Shown here piece by piece: positions 17,501-26,680 of a stretch of 64,000 nucleotides of DNA. Made by a program: the position numbers and the translations under genes. How positions within the stretch are numbered: position 1 is the stretch's first letter; every line of letters begins with the position of its first letter. Under the pieces are notes generated by a model, which was not told the DNA's origin, ran no database searches, and saw only the letters and a program-made list of their open reading frames with translations. The DNA comes from DAISVY01 sp036826635 (GTDB lineage Bacteria > Zixibacteria > MSB-5A5 > GN15 > FEB-12), in the NCBI GenBank assembly GCA_036826635.1, contig DAISVY010000005.1, forward strand, positions 62,001-126,000, written 5' to 3'.

Positions 17501-18733
17501 ATGTTACAGCGCTACAGTCACAGTTCGCTGGATACTTTTCGGAAGTGTCCTCGTCAGTTCAAGTTCAAGTATATCGATAAGATCGAAATCCCGCGGCTAA
17601 TCCCCGCTCATCTTTATCTCGGTAACGCCGTGCATCGCTCTTTGCAGACACTTTATGAATGGGCGGCCGACGGCAAACAGTATCCCTTGGATGATCTTTT
17701 GAATCAGTATCAGGCGGAATGGGACAAGCCCGACCGTCGGGATATCGTCGTTTCCCGGGAACATATGACGGTGGACGACTACATCGAGAACGGCCGGGCC
17801 ATGCTCCGGAACTACTATGAACAATACCAGCCGTTCGATCAGGGGACGACACTGGGGACGGAGTTGAATATCAACTTCCAGATTCCGGGGTGCGACCGGA
17901 CATTCACGGCCAAGATCGACCGTTTGTGGAGGCGGGCCGACGGCGTGGTGGAGATATGCGATTTCAAAACTTCGCAAAAACTGGCCCTGGGGCATACGGA
18001 CGCTTCTTTCTATTATCAGATGGGTTTGTACCAACTGGGAGTACAGGAGGTGTATCCGCAGTTCGAGGAAATAGAGCAGGCGCAGTATTTTCTCAAGCAC
18101 AACGAGGTTATCCGCTATCGGATGCGCCTGGACGAACTGGATGAGCTGACCGAAAAAGTACGGACGGAAGTGGTGACGATAATGGACGCCGAGGAGCGGG
18201 AAAATTTCCCTACGAAGGAAACGGCGTTGTGCGATTTTTGCGACTATTTCAATCTCTGCCCGGCTAAGCGACACCGGTTGATATTGGAAGGCGAGGAAGG
18301 CGCCCGGGCCGGAGAAAAAGCAGCTATGCAGACAGCGGCGGAACTGGCCGACCGGTTCGTTGTCGTCGACCGGCAGATCAAGGAGCTCAAAGCCGAACAG
18401 GACGCACTTAAAGAAGATATCATCCGCACGGCGGCCGAATTGTCATTGACCCGGCTGGCCGGTACGGAGGGGGATGTAAAAGTGCGTCTGGCCGAAAAAG
18501 AGAAGCTGATAACGCAGAGTGAGGACAGCCGGAAATTCGCTCAGGCGTCGGCACTTATCCGCGAATGGGGGCTGGATACCTGCTTTACGCTCAACAATAC
18601 GATTTTCATGCGGGACTTCTACAACAAGAAGCGCCTCAGCCCGGAACAATCGGAGCAAATAGCGCCTTTTATATCGGTCAAGCCGGAAAACCGGGTGAGT
18701 GTGGAGAGAAAACGGAAATCTTCGGAAGACTGA
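17501..18733 (+). CDS. Stand-alone PD-(D/E)XK nuclease with four-Cys (Fe-S type) cluster, AddB/Cas4-like
   Basis: This 410-residue protein carries the RecB-family nuclease fold: H45 in GNAVHRSL, D140 in AKIDRLW, D154-x-K156 in ICDFKTS, and YYQMGLYQ. Cys16 (RKCPRQF) plus C244-x2-C247-x5-C253 form the four-Cys arrangement that holds a 4Fe-4S cluster in AddB and Cas4. The last about 150 residues are charged and helical (KELKAEQDALKED). The family resects or processes DNA ends. No helicase, cas1/cas2 or addA gene is adjacent, and it is transcribed alone up to the terminator at 18751. It is likely a DNA repair accessory nuclease. Confidence 0.85.
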   Translation: MLQRYSHSSLDTFRKCPRQFKFKYIDKIEIPRLIPAHLYLGNAVHRSLQTLYEWAADGKQYPLDDLLNQYQAEWDKPDRRDIVVSREHMTVDDYIENGRAMLRNYYEQYQPFDQGTTLGTELNINFQIPGCDRTFTAKIDRLWRRADGVVEICDFKTSQKLALGHTDASFYYQMGLYQLGVQEVYPQFEEIEQAQYFLKHNEVIRYRMRLDELDELTEKVRTEVVTIMDAEERENFPTKETALCDFCDYFNLCPAKRHRLILEGEEGARAGEKAAMQTAAELADRFVVVDRQIKELKAEQDALKEDIIRTAAELSLTRLAGTEGDVKVRLAEKEKLITQSEDSRKFAQASALIREWGLDTCFTLNNTIFMRDFYNKKRLSPEQSEQIAPFISVKPENRVSVERKRKSSED

Positions 18734-18750
18734 CAGACTGTCGATATAAA

Positions 18751-18778
18751 AAAAGCCCGGCCGAAACCGGGCTTTTTT
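18751..18778. terminator. Bidirectional terminator between convergent genes
   Basis: AAGCCCGG/CCGGGCTT with a CCGAAA-type loop is flanked by A-run and T-run. It separates the nuclease gene from the leftward exported-protein gene. Confidence 0.85.
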
Positions 18779-18794
18779 GCTTTTGCCAAACAGC

Positions 18795-19394
18795 TTATTT
18801 CTTCGGTTCGGCAGCAACCTCAGCTTCGCGCACCACCCAAGCCGGAATCATCTGGCGCTCTTCGAAATCGATCCGGGTCGTGTCCGGCGGTGTCCCCTGG
18901 TACATGTCAACGATTGACATAAGGTAGTTACCCGGACTGGTGGTCGTAGTATCGATACTGAACTCTTCGATCGGCTCTTCATCGAGCGAGGAAACGAAGA
19001 CCGTTACCAACCGGCCGTAACCGGGTGTAAGTCGCCTTTCGGTGGGGCCCATGTTGGCAATCATGCCCAGCGTAACACACTGGATGGCCGTGTCCGGACG
19101 GAAACCGCGATAGGACCATTCCTGCACGCGTCCGCCGGTGTACAGAGCCGAGTCGGCCACGATTTTTCTCAGACCGGCCGACATCTTTATCGGGACGGCG
19201 ATACCGACCACGTTCTCATCATTGAAATAAGAAATAGTGATGGAAAAAGTGTGGTCGTCTATCCGGGCCACTTCAGCGAAGACAGTATCCGGAGCCCCGA
19301 AACGATCAGGCGGTGCTTTTACCTGTGCTTCTGCCAGAGTCGGCATTAGAAACAAGCATGTCAGAATAACGGCAACGATAGCAGTCAGTTTCAT
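18795..19394 (-). CDS. Exported protein of unknown function, cohesin-like strand pattern
   Basis: The 199-residue protein begins with a clear signal peptide (LTAIVAVILTCLFLMPTLAEA). The mature part has a beta-rich pattern with ISYFNDENVVGIAVPIKM, then TIQC-like and VTVFVSSL strands, followed by a polar Thr-rich segment. The N-D/E-x-V-x-G-I/A-x-x-P-I/L pattern is reminiscent of cohesin-like domains common in FCB-group secretomes. That resemblance is weak evidence. It is followed on the same strand by nothing and preceded by the TPR lipoprotein gene 65 nt upstream. Confidence 0.65.
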   Translation of the reverse strand: MKLTAIVAVILTCLFLMPTLAEAQVKAPPDRFGAPDTVFAEVARIDDHTFSITISYFNDENVVGIAVPIKMSAGLRKIVADSALYTGGRVQEWSYRGFRPDTAIQCVTLGMIANMGPTERRLTPGYGRLVTVFVSSLDEEPIEEFSIDTTTTSPGNYLMSIVDMYQGTPPDTTRIDFEERQMIPAWVVREAEVAAEPKK

Positions 19395-19459
19395 TCTTCC
19401 TCCAAAGATGGCTCCCGGGCGTGACTACCCGATTCTACATTGAATATAAGTAAAAGATC

Positions 19460-20947
19460 CTAAAAATCCGGCCTTTCGTCAACCGGTGTAAGCTTCTTTT
19501 TCAACTCCCCGATCAATGAATCGGCCACCTGCGGGTTTTTCAGCTTCTCGCGCGTTGTTACGGCAGCGGTTACCATGGACTGGTAGCCGACTTCACTATA
19601 GGGGAATTTATCGAAAATCGAGGTCAGAACCTTAACGGTCCCGGGCCAGTCGGCGCGCCGACGGTACAGCTCGGCCTTGTACTTGAGAGCCAGAGCTTCG
19701 GACGGTGTGCCCGGTCGACTGGCGGCCAGACGGTCATAAGTCGCCTCGGCACGTTCCTGCATCCGGTCGGCTTCTGTTGTTCGGCCCTGCTCCGCGTATT
19801 TGTCGGCAAGGTACAGATGAGTCGACAGGGCCTGTTCGCTGGCGGGGAATTTTTCCAGAAGGAATTTCAACTCCGTTTCGGCTCTGTCCCAGTTGTCCTG
19901 CAATTCGAAACTCCGGGCAATGGCCAGTTGCACAGCCGGGTTGGATTCATAAAAACGAGGATAGAGGTTCTTAATATCCACCAAAGCCTTGCGAGCGGAA
20001 TCGCCGGCCTTCATGTCGATATAGGTCAGGCCGATGCGGTACAGGATGTTAGGGCGGTTGAGAGTGTCCGGGCCGCTCAGCGACTGCAACAAGTCTTTGT
20101 ATTCCGTGATTGCCAGGTCCGGTTCGCCGGTATAGCGAGCGTGGATGTCGGCAATATGCCGGCGAGCGGTTGGTGTTACCGCTCCGGTCGAGTCCACAAC
20201 GTAGCGGAGTTCTTCGATCGCTTTTTTCCAGCGATTGGTTCGCTCGTACAGGTTGGCCAAATTGCCGTGCGAGGCAATAGCCAGGTCGGTATTGGGATAG
20301 TCTTTGATAAGGTCACGGTAATAGTATTCGGCGTGATCAAGGGCCATGACAGCCGACAAAGAGTCCCCCAGACGGTTGTAAATCCCGAGTATCTGGCCGG
20401 GCAGGTCGAAGAGATTCGTTACGATACGACCTTCGGCGTCCAGCGGCGGATAGAAATTGTCCACGGCGTATTGATAAACGGTCAGGGCGGAGTCCCAGTT
20501 GCCGCTTGCCTGTAAAGTTCGGCCGTAGTTGAGATAGCCGCTGATTCGGGCCAGACCGGACAGTTCAACCGTGTTTAGCAGCCGGTTCAGTACCACGACC
20601 GCCGAATCGGATTGTCGTTGTATATAATAGAGCTGCGACAGACGAGTGGCGGCTCGGAAAGCGATTTCGCCCAGTTCCGATCTCTCAACGGCATAACGGG
20701 CGGAGTCGAGAGAATCGAGAGAGTTGTAGCAAAAATCGATAATTTCCCGGTAGTCGGCGCGGAGTTTTCCGGCGGTTTCGGGGGTATTTAGTTCGGGCCG
20801 GATACTGGCGGCGTCGGTCTGTTTTTCGGCCTGGAAGTACATTTTTTCGGCCTGATAGCGGGCGCGTACGCCCGGATTGTCCGAACACGACAACAGCAGA
20901 AAAAGTAAGGCAAGACCAAGCGCAACGACGACCTTGTTCGTATTCAC
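19460..20947 (-). CDS. TPR-repeat lipoprotein
   Basis: The 495-residue protein has a lipoprotein signal ending LLFLLLSC (Cys about residue 21). The rest is helical with many TPR-like pairs (for example NYGRTLQASGNWDSALTVYQYAV and ALKYKAELYRRRADWPGTVKVL). It should be anchored to the outer or inner membrane, facing the periplasm, and act as a protein-protein scaffold. The repeat spacing resembles YbgF/BamD-type proteins, but no Tol-Pal or Bam genes are nearby. The gene diverges from the phage-head module starting at 21137. Confidence 0.82.
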   Translation of the reverse strand: MNTNKVVVALGLALLFLLLSCSDNPGVRARYQAEKMYFQAEKQTDAASIRPELNTPETAGKLRADYREIIDFCYNSLDSLDSARYAVERSELGEIAFRAATRLSQLYYIQRQSDSAVVVLNRLLNTVELSGLARISGYLNYGRTLQASGNWDSALTVYQYAVDNFYPPLDAEGRIVTNLFDLPGQILGIYNRLGDSLSAVMALDHAEYYYRDLIKDYPNTDLAIASHGNLANLYERTNRWKKAIEELRYVVDSTGAVTPTARRHIADIHARYTGEPDLAITEYKDLLQSLSGPDTLNRPNILYRIGLTYIDMKAGDSARKALVDIKNLYPRFYESNPAVQLAIARSFELQDNWDRAETELKFLLEKFPASEQALSTHLYLADKYAEQGRTTEADRMQERAEATYDRLAASRPGTPSEALALKYKAELYRRRADWPGTVKVLTSIFDKFPYSEVGYQSMVTAAVTTREKLKNPQVADSLIGELKKKLTPVDERPDF

Positions 20948-21136
20948 AGTATACGTCCTTTTCGATTCATTAGTGGATCAGCGAGAAAATATAGACCACC
21001 CTGAGAGAGCTAACAAGATAATTTCTGCGCGCCCGAACCCCGGGAACAGGCGGGATTCCGTTTAGCCCCGGACAGATTTTGCTCAAGAACGCAGGTATTG
21101 ACGAGCGGGCATAATTGGGAAAAAACGGGAGAACCG

Positions 21137-22396
21137 ATGAAAAAAGACCACCGGTCGGTCAGTATCCCGACCACTCCAGTTTCGAAAAATACCACCGCTA
21201 CGCTCGGTCGCAGGGACCGATTCACTACCGCCGATAAGCTGGGGGCAGTGTTGAAATGGTCGTATCGCGATGTGGAAACCGGGCGATATCAGCGTCTGTT
21301 GTATCGCTTTCTGACCGATAACATCCCTGTTATTAATGCGTGTGTCTGGACTTGGGTCCGGCTGTGTGCGGCTCCGGGGGAATACAAGCTGGCCGAGACA
21401 GTGCCCGATGCTCTGCGCCTCCGCGCCGAGAAACGTCTGGAACAACTCAGTCGGGATATTTACACGAACCCCACCGGGCAGCGAGTGGGAATGAGAAGTC
21501 TGCTTCCCGATCTTTTTACGTCGATGTACCGGGACGGTATCTTCGGCGGTTTTCTTACTGTCAAGTCCGATGGTTCGGGGGTGGATCGGTTTGTGCCGGT
21601 CGATCCGGTCGATCTGAGAGTCGAAGAACACCGGGGAGATTACCGCCTGGTGCTGGACCGCGACAGTGGGCCTGTTTCGCTGGACCGGGCCGATTTCTAC
21701 TATCTTCCGTTCAATTCCGGTATTGCCCGGCCGTTTGGTCAGTCGATTCTTCAGGCTATCCCCTTTGTTGCTTATATCGAGCAACAGATGGTGGACGATA
21801 TGCGGAGGACATTGCACAATTCCGGTTACCACCGCCTGCATATCAAGATTACCCCCCCGGAACGACTGGCCGGTGAGTCCGATCACGCTTTTACCGACCG
21901 TATCAACGAATACTTCGACTCCACCGTCCACATGATCAAGCGTCTGGATATCGATGAAAATCCGGTCACCTGGGACAATGTCATGGTGGAATATATCGGG
22001 CCGGACAAGTCGCGCGAGGTAAGCAACAGTTGGTTCATGTCGCACCGGGCGATAGTCGAAGACATCTGCGCCGGAACCCATCTGGCTCCGTACCTTCTGG
22101 GTTACTCTTACGGTTCTACGACTACCTGGTCCGGTTTCAAGTTCGATGTGGTGATGCGTCAGGTTAGGTCGGTTCAGGCCCAGGTGGCTCAGTTCATGGA
22201 ATGGCTGGGCAATATCGATCTGGCCCTGGCCGGTCTTGATGTTCGCTGCCGGTTTGTTTTCGACAACACTTTTGCTTATCAGGCGGCGGAGAACCTTCAG
22301 GTGCAAACGGGTCGAATCGACAACCTGCTCAAGCTGTATCAGGCCGGGCTGATTGACGAGCAGTCGGCGCGCGAGAAGATTTGGGAATTGCTGTAA
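21137..22396 (+). CDS. Phage portal protein
   Basis: This 419-residue protein has the portal signature: an N-terminal segment TDNIPVINACVWTWV, a beta stem with FVPVDPVDLRV, then the Tyr-rich FYYLPFNSGIARPFGQSIL segment and the helical crown-side part (AYIEQQMVDDMRR). Portals form the dodecameric ring at one capsid vertex through which DNA enters. ATG 21137 follows CGGGAGAACC, so it is preferred over the frame start at 21098. The large terminase gene overlaps its 3' end by 16 nt. Portal before terminase is the reverse of the common order. Confidence 0.85.
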   Translation: MKKDHRSVSIPTTPVSKNTTATLGRRDRFTTADKLGAVLKWSYRDVETGRYQRLLYRFLTDNIPVINACVWTWVRLCAAPGEYKLAETVPDALRLRAEKRLEQLSRDIYTNPTGQRVGMRSLLPDLFTSMYRDGIFGGFLTVKSDGSGVDRFVPVDPVDLRVEEHRGDYRLVLDRDSGPVSLDRADFYYLPFNSGIARPFGQSILQAIPFVAYIEQQMVDDMRRTLHNSGYHRLHIKITPPERLAGESDHAFTDRINEYFDSTVHMIKRLDIDENPVTWDNVMVEYIGPDKSREVSNSWFMSHRAIVEDICAGTHLAPYLLGYSYGSTTTWSGFKFDVVMRQVRSVQAQVAQFMEWLGNIDLALAGLDVRCRFVFDNTFAYQAAENLQVQTGRIDNLLKLYQAGLIDEQSAREKIWELL

Positions 22397-23745
22397 ACGG
22401 TCTTCCGACCTACGAAACGTGGCGGCGGGGTCTTGAGGATCCGGCCGTCTTCGCCCGGCAGGTGCTCGGGGTGTCGCTCCACCCCGGCCAGCGGAATTGG
22501 CTGACCGGTTCGGTGCAACGAGAGAACGTTCTGGTTACGGGCAATCGCTGGGGGAAGTCGTTCGTCACGGCGATCAAGCTGATTCATCATGCCATCTATC
22601 GCCTGCGTTCTCCTGTTTACGACCGCTGTGGGCGTTATCGGGCCGTGGTGGCGTCCATAACCCAGGATCAGGCCAATATCGTGTTTGACCAGGTGGTGCG
22701 GTTGGTACGCCAGTCGGAAGTTATTTCGCCGCTCGTGGCCGAGATAGTCCGTACTCCCTATCCCCGGCTGGTGTTCGGAAACGGCGCGACCGTTGAAGCC
22801 CGCACCACTCAGAATCGGGGCGAGTATCTGCTGGGTAACGACTACGATCTTTTCGTGTTCGACGAGGTGGCTTTCGAGGCTTCCCCGGAATATGTGGTTG
22901 AAGAAGTTATCCTGATGCGTCTGGCGGATCGCGAGGGCCGCCTTGATCTGGTTTCCACGCCCAACGGCAAGAACTGGTTTTATCGCCGGGCTCGTGATAT
23001 TGCCGAGGGACGGCGTCAGGGGTATTTCCAGTCGGGTGACAGCCGTGAAAACCCGTTTATTTCGAAAGCCTATCTTGACGAGCGGGTGAAATACTTCACG
23101 GAGAGCCGCCTGCAACAAAACATCATGGGTCGGTTTGTCGACAGTGGCGGTGAGGTTATCAAAGGGGCCGGTATCGACCGTGCTCTGGAGCGTTTCGAGG
23201 AGCCGCAACAGCCGGTCGACGACGGGCGAAGTTACTTCATTTCCGGTTGGGATCTGGCCCGCAAGCAGACGGCGACGGTGGGTATTACGGTGGAAGTATG
23301 GCCGGGCGGTCAGGTCCGGGTGGTCGAGCTGGAGCGGTTCCGGCACTTCGACTGGGTGGTCGTGATGGAGCGAATCCGTCAGCGCCAGAAGCTTTTCCCG
23401 GGGCGGTTGGTGGTCGATGCCACCGGGCTCGGCGACGTGGTGGTCGAGCAATTGGGAGAATACAGGCCCGAGGCGGTAGTGTTTACTCCCGCAACCAAAG
23501 CCGAATTGCTTACGAACGTTGAATTGATGCACGCCAAAGAGCAGATAAGCTATGCCCGCTGGGAATTGCCGGACGGTCCCGGCCGCACATGGTCGCTTGA
23601 GGATGAGTTGCGCCAGGCGCGCTGGGATGACAATAATCGTTGCGATGCTCTCATGGCTCTGGCGCTGGCTCTCTGGCCGCTGCGACATCGTGCCAGCCCG
23701 GTTATCATGCCGCGATTCTCGAGTGTGGAATTCGACCGCAAATGA
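22381..23745 (+). CDS. Phage terminase large subunit
   Basis: This 454-residue protein is a two-domain packaging motor. The ATPase has Walker A TGNRWGKS (53-60) and Walker B LFVFDE with the catalytic Glu at 162. A coupling STPNG motif follows at 192-196. The RNaseH-like nuclease has D291 (SGWDLA), D346 (VVDATG) and D422 (NNRCDAL), so all three metal-binding acids are present. It starts at TTG inside the portal gene. No small terminase subunit is recognisable nearby. Intact catalytic residues in both domains argue against a decayed prophage. Confidence 0.92.
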   Translation: MGIAVNGLPTYETWRRGLEDPAVFARQVLGVSLHPGQRNWLTGSVQRENVLVTGNRWGKSFVTAIKLIHHAIYRLRSPVYDRCGRYRAVVASITQDQANIVFDQVVRLVRQSEVISPLVAEIVRTPYPRLVFGNGATVEARTTQNRGEYLLGNDYDLFVFDEVAFEASPEYVVEEVILMRLADREGRLDLVSTPNGKNWFYRRARDIAEGRRQGYFQSGDSRENPFISKAYLDERVKYFTESRLQQNIMGRFVDSGGEVIKGAGIDRALERFEEPQQPVDDGRSYFISGWDLARKQTATVGITVEVWPGGQVRVVELERFRHFDWVVVMERIRQRQKLFPGRLVVDATGLGDVVVEQLGEYRPEAVVFTPATKAELLTNVELMHAKEQISYARWELPDGPGRTWSLEDELRQARWDDNNRCDALMALALALWPLRHRASPVIMPRFSSVEFDRK

Positions 23746-23747
23746 AT

Positions 23748-23780
23748 ACGCCCTTTGTGGGAAGGGAACACAAAGGGCGT
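23748..23780. terminator. Perfect 12-bp inverted repeat between terminase and PEP-CTERM genes
   Basis: ACGCCCTTTGTG (23748-23759) pairs perfectly with CACAAAGGGCGT (23769-23780) around a 9-nt loop, 3 nt past the terminase stop. It lies between convergent genes and probably ends transcripts from one or both sides, although no long T-run follows. Confidence 0.6.
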
Positions 23781-23805
23781 AAAAGAGGGAGGGGAGGATT
23801 GGATA

Positions 23806-24114
23806 TTATTTTGCTCTGCCTCGACGTCTGGCTATGTAAATGGCGCTGAGTCCTCCGGCCAGGAGCAGTATGGTCGTCGGTTCGGGAATTGCCGCCGGCG
23901 GGTTCGATGACTGACAGGACTCAACCGCATCTTGATCCGTATTCATAGCTGTTGGATGGTCCGCTATAGTCGCAGAACCGATGTTTCCCTTATCACCGAA
24001 GCTCCGGGATTCCGTTCCGTAAACCTCACTGAAAGTAACAGTGAGGGCCAGTCCGAAGAGAACCAGGGCCACTACCCATTTGAATGACCGAAGTCTGTCG
24101 TGTTTGTTAGCCAT
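23806..24114 (-). CDS. PEP-CTERM-tailed small exported protein
   Basis: This 102-residue protein has an N-terminal signal/transmembrane segment (WVVALVLFGLALTVTF) and a C-terminal PEP-CTERM tail: IPEPTTILLLAGG, a hydrophobic helix, then ARRRGRAK. Such tails are recognised by exosortase (XrtA/EpsH) and usually mark exopolysaccharide-associated surface proteins. The central about 45 residues are polar and low in complexity. It is antisense to the phage-head genes on both sides, with its own Shine-Dalgarno (GAGGAGAAA). No exosortase gene is in the window. Confidence 0.85.
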   Translation of the reverse strand: MANKHDRLRSFKWVVALVLFGLALTVTFSEVYGTESRSFGDKGNIGSATIADHPTAMNTDQDAVESCQSSNPPAAIPEPTTILLLAGGLSAIYIARRRGRAK

Positions 24115-24367
24115 TATAGGTTTCTCCTCGTTATATTGTTGCTCTCTTTTCTGCTACAGATCATTCAGCAAAGCCCGTGCCTTTTTTGTTTCGGCTCCTG
24201 ATTTTTCACCTAAGTGCTTTTCCATAAGTCGGTTATGGCTGTTTTTGTCCCCCTCGGTACTTATTAAAAGGACCGAAAAAAGGGGCAAGCAATTGCGCAA
24301 AAACGGTGGCAAGCTGCTTGTGATTGCGAAAGCCCTCCTTCAATCATAAACGATGATGGAGGTGCCG

Positions 24368-25858
24368 ATGGCCGCAAGCTTTGCCCGTATTACCGCCCGT
24401 CTGGCCGAGCCCACCGAGAGCATACCGCCCGGTTTGATCGACCTTATCAATCAGAATATCGAACCACCGGCAAAAGTGGATGCGGACGATGTCTATGTCC
24501 GTGCGATGTATCTCGTGTCGGACCAGGTCAATTCTTTCGGCGGGTGTTTTCCCGTCGATGAACATGCGCTGTTGTGTCGCCTGTTGATCGATTCACCGGT
24601 CATGGTGGGTCACCGCAAAGACAAATTGCCCATCGGCCGAACTTTCCACGCCGTCCCGGTCGAGCGTGACGGTTGCCATTGGGTCAAAAGCTATTTCTAC
24701 TGGTTGCGCTCTTCGACCGACGCGGAGAACCTGCGGGAAAATATCGACGGCGGCGTTTATAAGGAATGCTCGATTGCTTTCACTTTTCTGTTGCCGGAGT
24801 GTTCCATCTGCGGCCGGGATATTCGACAATGTCGTCATGAACCGCTGGTCGAATATGAAACAGGCGGTGAACGTCGTCGTTGCTATTTCAACTATCGTCG
24901 TATCGAACGCGTTCTGGAAGCGTCGCTCGTATACCGCGGGGCCGTTCCGGACACTTCGATTACCAAAGACGACCTTTCCGCTCAGGCGGCACTTTCGCTA
25001 GAGAGTCCGAACGAACTGGAATTCGCCCGACCCTACCTGATCGTTCCGCGCTACGAAGGGGTGCTTGCCTCGGCCGTCATGAGCGACGGTCGGTTGCTGC
25101 TGGAAACTCTCGGTATGACAGAGATTCCCGATCGTTCCCTGGAAACATGGCAGCCCGAGTCGTTCCGGCCGACTACGCCGGTGCTCGGTATGCTGGTGGG
25201 ATATCGGGGTAAGGAACGTTGCGGTTGCAATGATCTGATTGCTCATTTCAAAGCGCGTTCCGGTCCGATCAGCCGGGTTGTGTTCAATCTCTTTCCCCGT
25301 CAGGGGGACGACCGGCCGGTCCGGGTGTCGACGAAATCGCCTTTCGATGTTCGGCTCATCCCCTATCGTACGGCTGTACCGGCGAACCTGGTTAGGGCGG
25401 GAAGCGAGATTATGACTCGTGACGGCGTGGAACTCTGGCCGGCCGACGAGGATTATTTCCATGCCGCTCGCTTTCACTGTCGTCCCGACAGACTGCGGTT
25501 AGCAAAGAAACCGGGTTATCGCGTTATCGTGAAAACAGCCGCCGGCTATACCATCTTGCGTTTTCATAGCGGTGAGGATGAGTATGCCCTGCGGATTTCC
25601 GCCTTCGACAAAGATCGTCTGCTCGACGGACACTGGCTGGTCGGTTACAACACTGAGATGTTCGGTGATACTCTCGAAGACAGCAACGACATGATCGCCA
25701 CCGGGGAGCTGCGTTCGTGGGTGCGGCATGGTGACGGACGAATTTTTGAAAGCGACGGTTACCTCGACGGCAGGTTTGTTCTCCGGCCGGCTCGGTTGGG
25801 CGGTCGGGCGTGTTGTCTTCTTTATCGATTATCACCGGGGGGGAGGAATCGGGAATGA
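24368..25858 (+). CDS. Phage prohead protease-like protein with long C-terminal extension
   Basis: The 496-residue protein starts at ATG 24368, 5 nt after GGAGG; ATGs at 24353 and 24356 lie upstream of that site. The N-terminal about 200 residues fit a U35/HK97 prohead protease: H82 in VGHRKDKLPIG and S135 in KECSIAF are the likely catalytic pair. A C145-x2-C148-x6-C155-x-H157 knuckle follows directly. The remaining about 290 residues are beta-rich and have no family I recognise; they could be a scaffolding region or a second structural domain. The stop overlaps the next start (ATGA). Confidence 0.72.
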   Translation: MAASFARITARLAEPTESIPPGLIDLINQNIEPPAKVDADDVYVRAMYLVSDQVNSFGGCFPVDEHALLCRLLIDSPVMVGHRKDKLPIGRTFHAVPVERDGCHWVKSYFYWLRSSTDAENLRENIDGGVYKECSIAFTFLLPECSICGRDIRQCRHEPLVEYETGGERRRCYFNYRRIERVLEASLVYRGAVPDTSITKDDLSAQAALSLESPNELEFARPYLIVPRYEGVLASAVMSDGRLLLETLGMTEIPDRSLETWQPESFRPTTPVLGMLVGYRGKERCGCNDLIAHFKARSGPISRVVFNLFPRQGDDRPVRVSTKSPFDVRLIPYRTAVPANLVRAGSEIMTRDGVELWPADEDYFHAARFHCRPDRLRLAKKPGYRVIVKTAAGYTILRFHSGEDEYALRISAFDKDRLLDGHWLVGYNTEMFGDTLEDSNDMIATGELRSWVRHGDGRIFESDGYLDGRFVLRPARLGGRACCLLYRLSPGGRNRE

Positions 25859-26163
25859 ATCAGGCCAACTCCGAGCCCGCCTTTCGCCTGAGCGCACAAT
25901 TGGTCAACATAATCGCCATTTTTCTGGGCATTGCGGCGGCTTATTTCATGACGATTCAGTCGCTCAAGGTCGAATTGGCGGCCAAAGCCGAAGGGGCGGT
26001 GGTGGAAGCTCTCGACAAGAAGCTGACAAGTTTCGAGGTGTTTCTGAAACAAGGCGTAGTAAGCAAAGAGCAGTTCTATCAGTTCTCGACGGATGTGGAA
26101 GCGAGACTGATTCGCATCGAGGATTACCTCAGGAATAAACCGGGAGAAGGCGTTGGAAAATAA
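25855..26163 (+). CDS. Small single-span membrane protein of the phage-head module
   Basis: The 102-residue protein has one transmembrane helix (LVNIIAIFLGIAAAYFMTI) and a charged helical tail likely to form a coiled coil (VEALDKKLTSFEVFLKQ, then EARLIRIEDYLRNK). It overlaps the protease gene by 4 nt (ATGA) and the following gene by 11 nt, so it belongs to the module. Size and topology fit a holin- or spanin-like membrane protein, but no sequence motif proves it. Confidence 0.7.
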   Translation: MNQANSEPAFRLSAQLVNIIAIFLGIAAAYFMTIQSLKVELAAKAEGAVVEALDKKLTSFEVFLKQGVVSKEQFYQFSTDVEARLIRIEDYLRNKPGEGVGK

Positions 26164-26581
26164 ACCGAATCGGACCGAGTACCTCAATTCAGTGGTTGCC
26201 TGCCTGGACCGGGAGGCCATTGACGAGATTGATTTCGATAAGCTGAAGTCGGCTTTGTCGGTACTTACGAGTGAGCTGTCGGCCCGCGATGACATGGCCG
26301 AGGAAACCGCACTTCTGCGCGAACATTGCCAGCAGCGAATAGCCGGTATGGTTAAAGCGATGGCGGCCCTGGAACGCCGGGGCGACAGCTACGAACAAAC
26401 CCTGGAGTATCTTGAGCAACTTCCCTCTTTGAAAGCCGAGGATCTCCTTAAGCAATATCGCCGAGTCTCGGCACGTTTTCGTGATTGCTTTCCCGCCAGC
26501 GGTAACCTTACCCGGTTCGGAACGGGTGAATCGAGCCGAATGAAAGCGCCGTCCCGTGGGTGGGGAAATATCAACGGATAA
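26153..26581 (+). CDS. Helical protein of the phage-head module, function unknown
   Basis: This 142-residue protein starts at TTG 26153, overlapping the membrane-protein gene and preceded by GGGAGAAGG. It is rich in Leu, Glu and Arg and predicted helical through residue 105 (LREHCQQRIAGMVKAMAALERRGDSYEQTL); the C-terminal tail is Gly/Ser-rich and basic. I recognise no family. Position between protease and decoration protein suits a scaffolding protein or a head-assembly chaperone; this is inference. Confidence 0.6.
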   Translation: MENKPNRTEYLNSVVACLDREAIDEIDFDKLKSALSVLTSELSARDDMAEETALLREHCQQRIAGMVKAMAALERRGDSYEQTLEYLEQLPSLKAEDLLKQYRRVSARFRDCFPASGNLTRFGTGESSRMKAPSRGWGNING

Positions 26582-26680
26582 TTACGAGTGGGAGTGCGCC
26601 TCCCGACCCGGTGGGATCATCACCGCGACGGTGAGAAGCCCGGTCAATCGCTATAGAACACGGAAAAACAGGAGTTGAAT

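Noticed and set aside
21083..23688. Long frames antisense to the portal and terminase genes (407 and 449 aa)
   Set aside because: The sense strand has complete portal and terminase motifs. The antisense translations have random composition, so they are chance frames.
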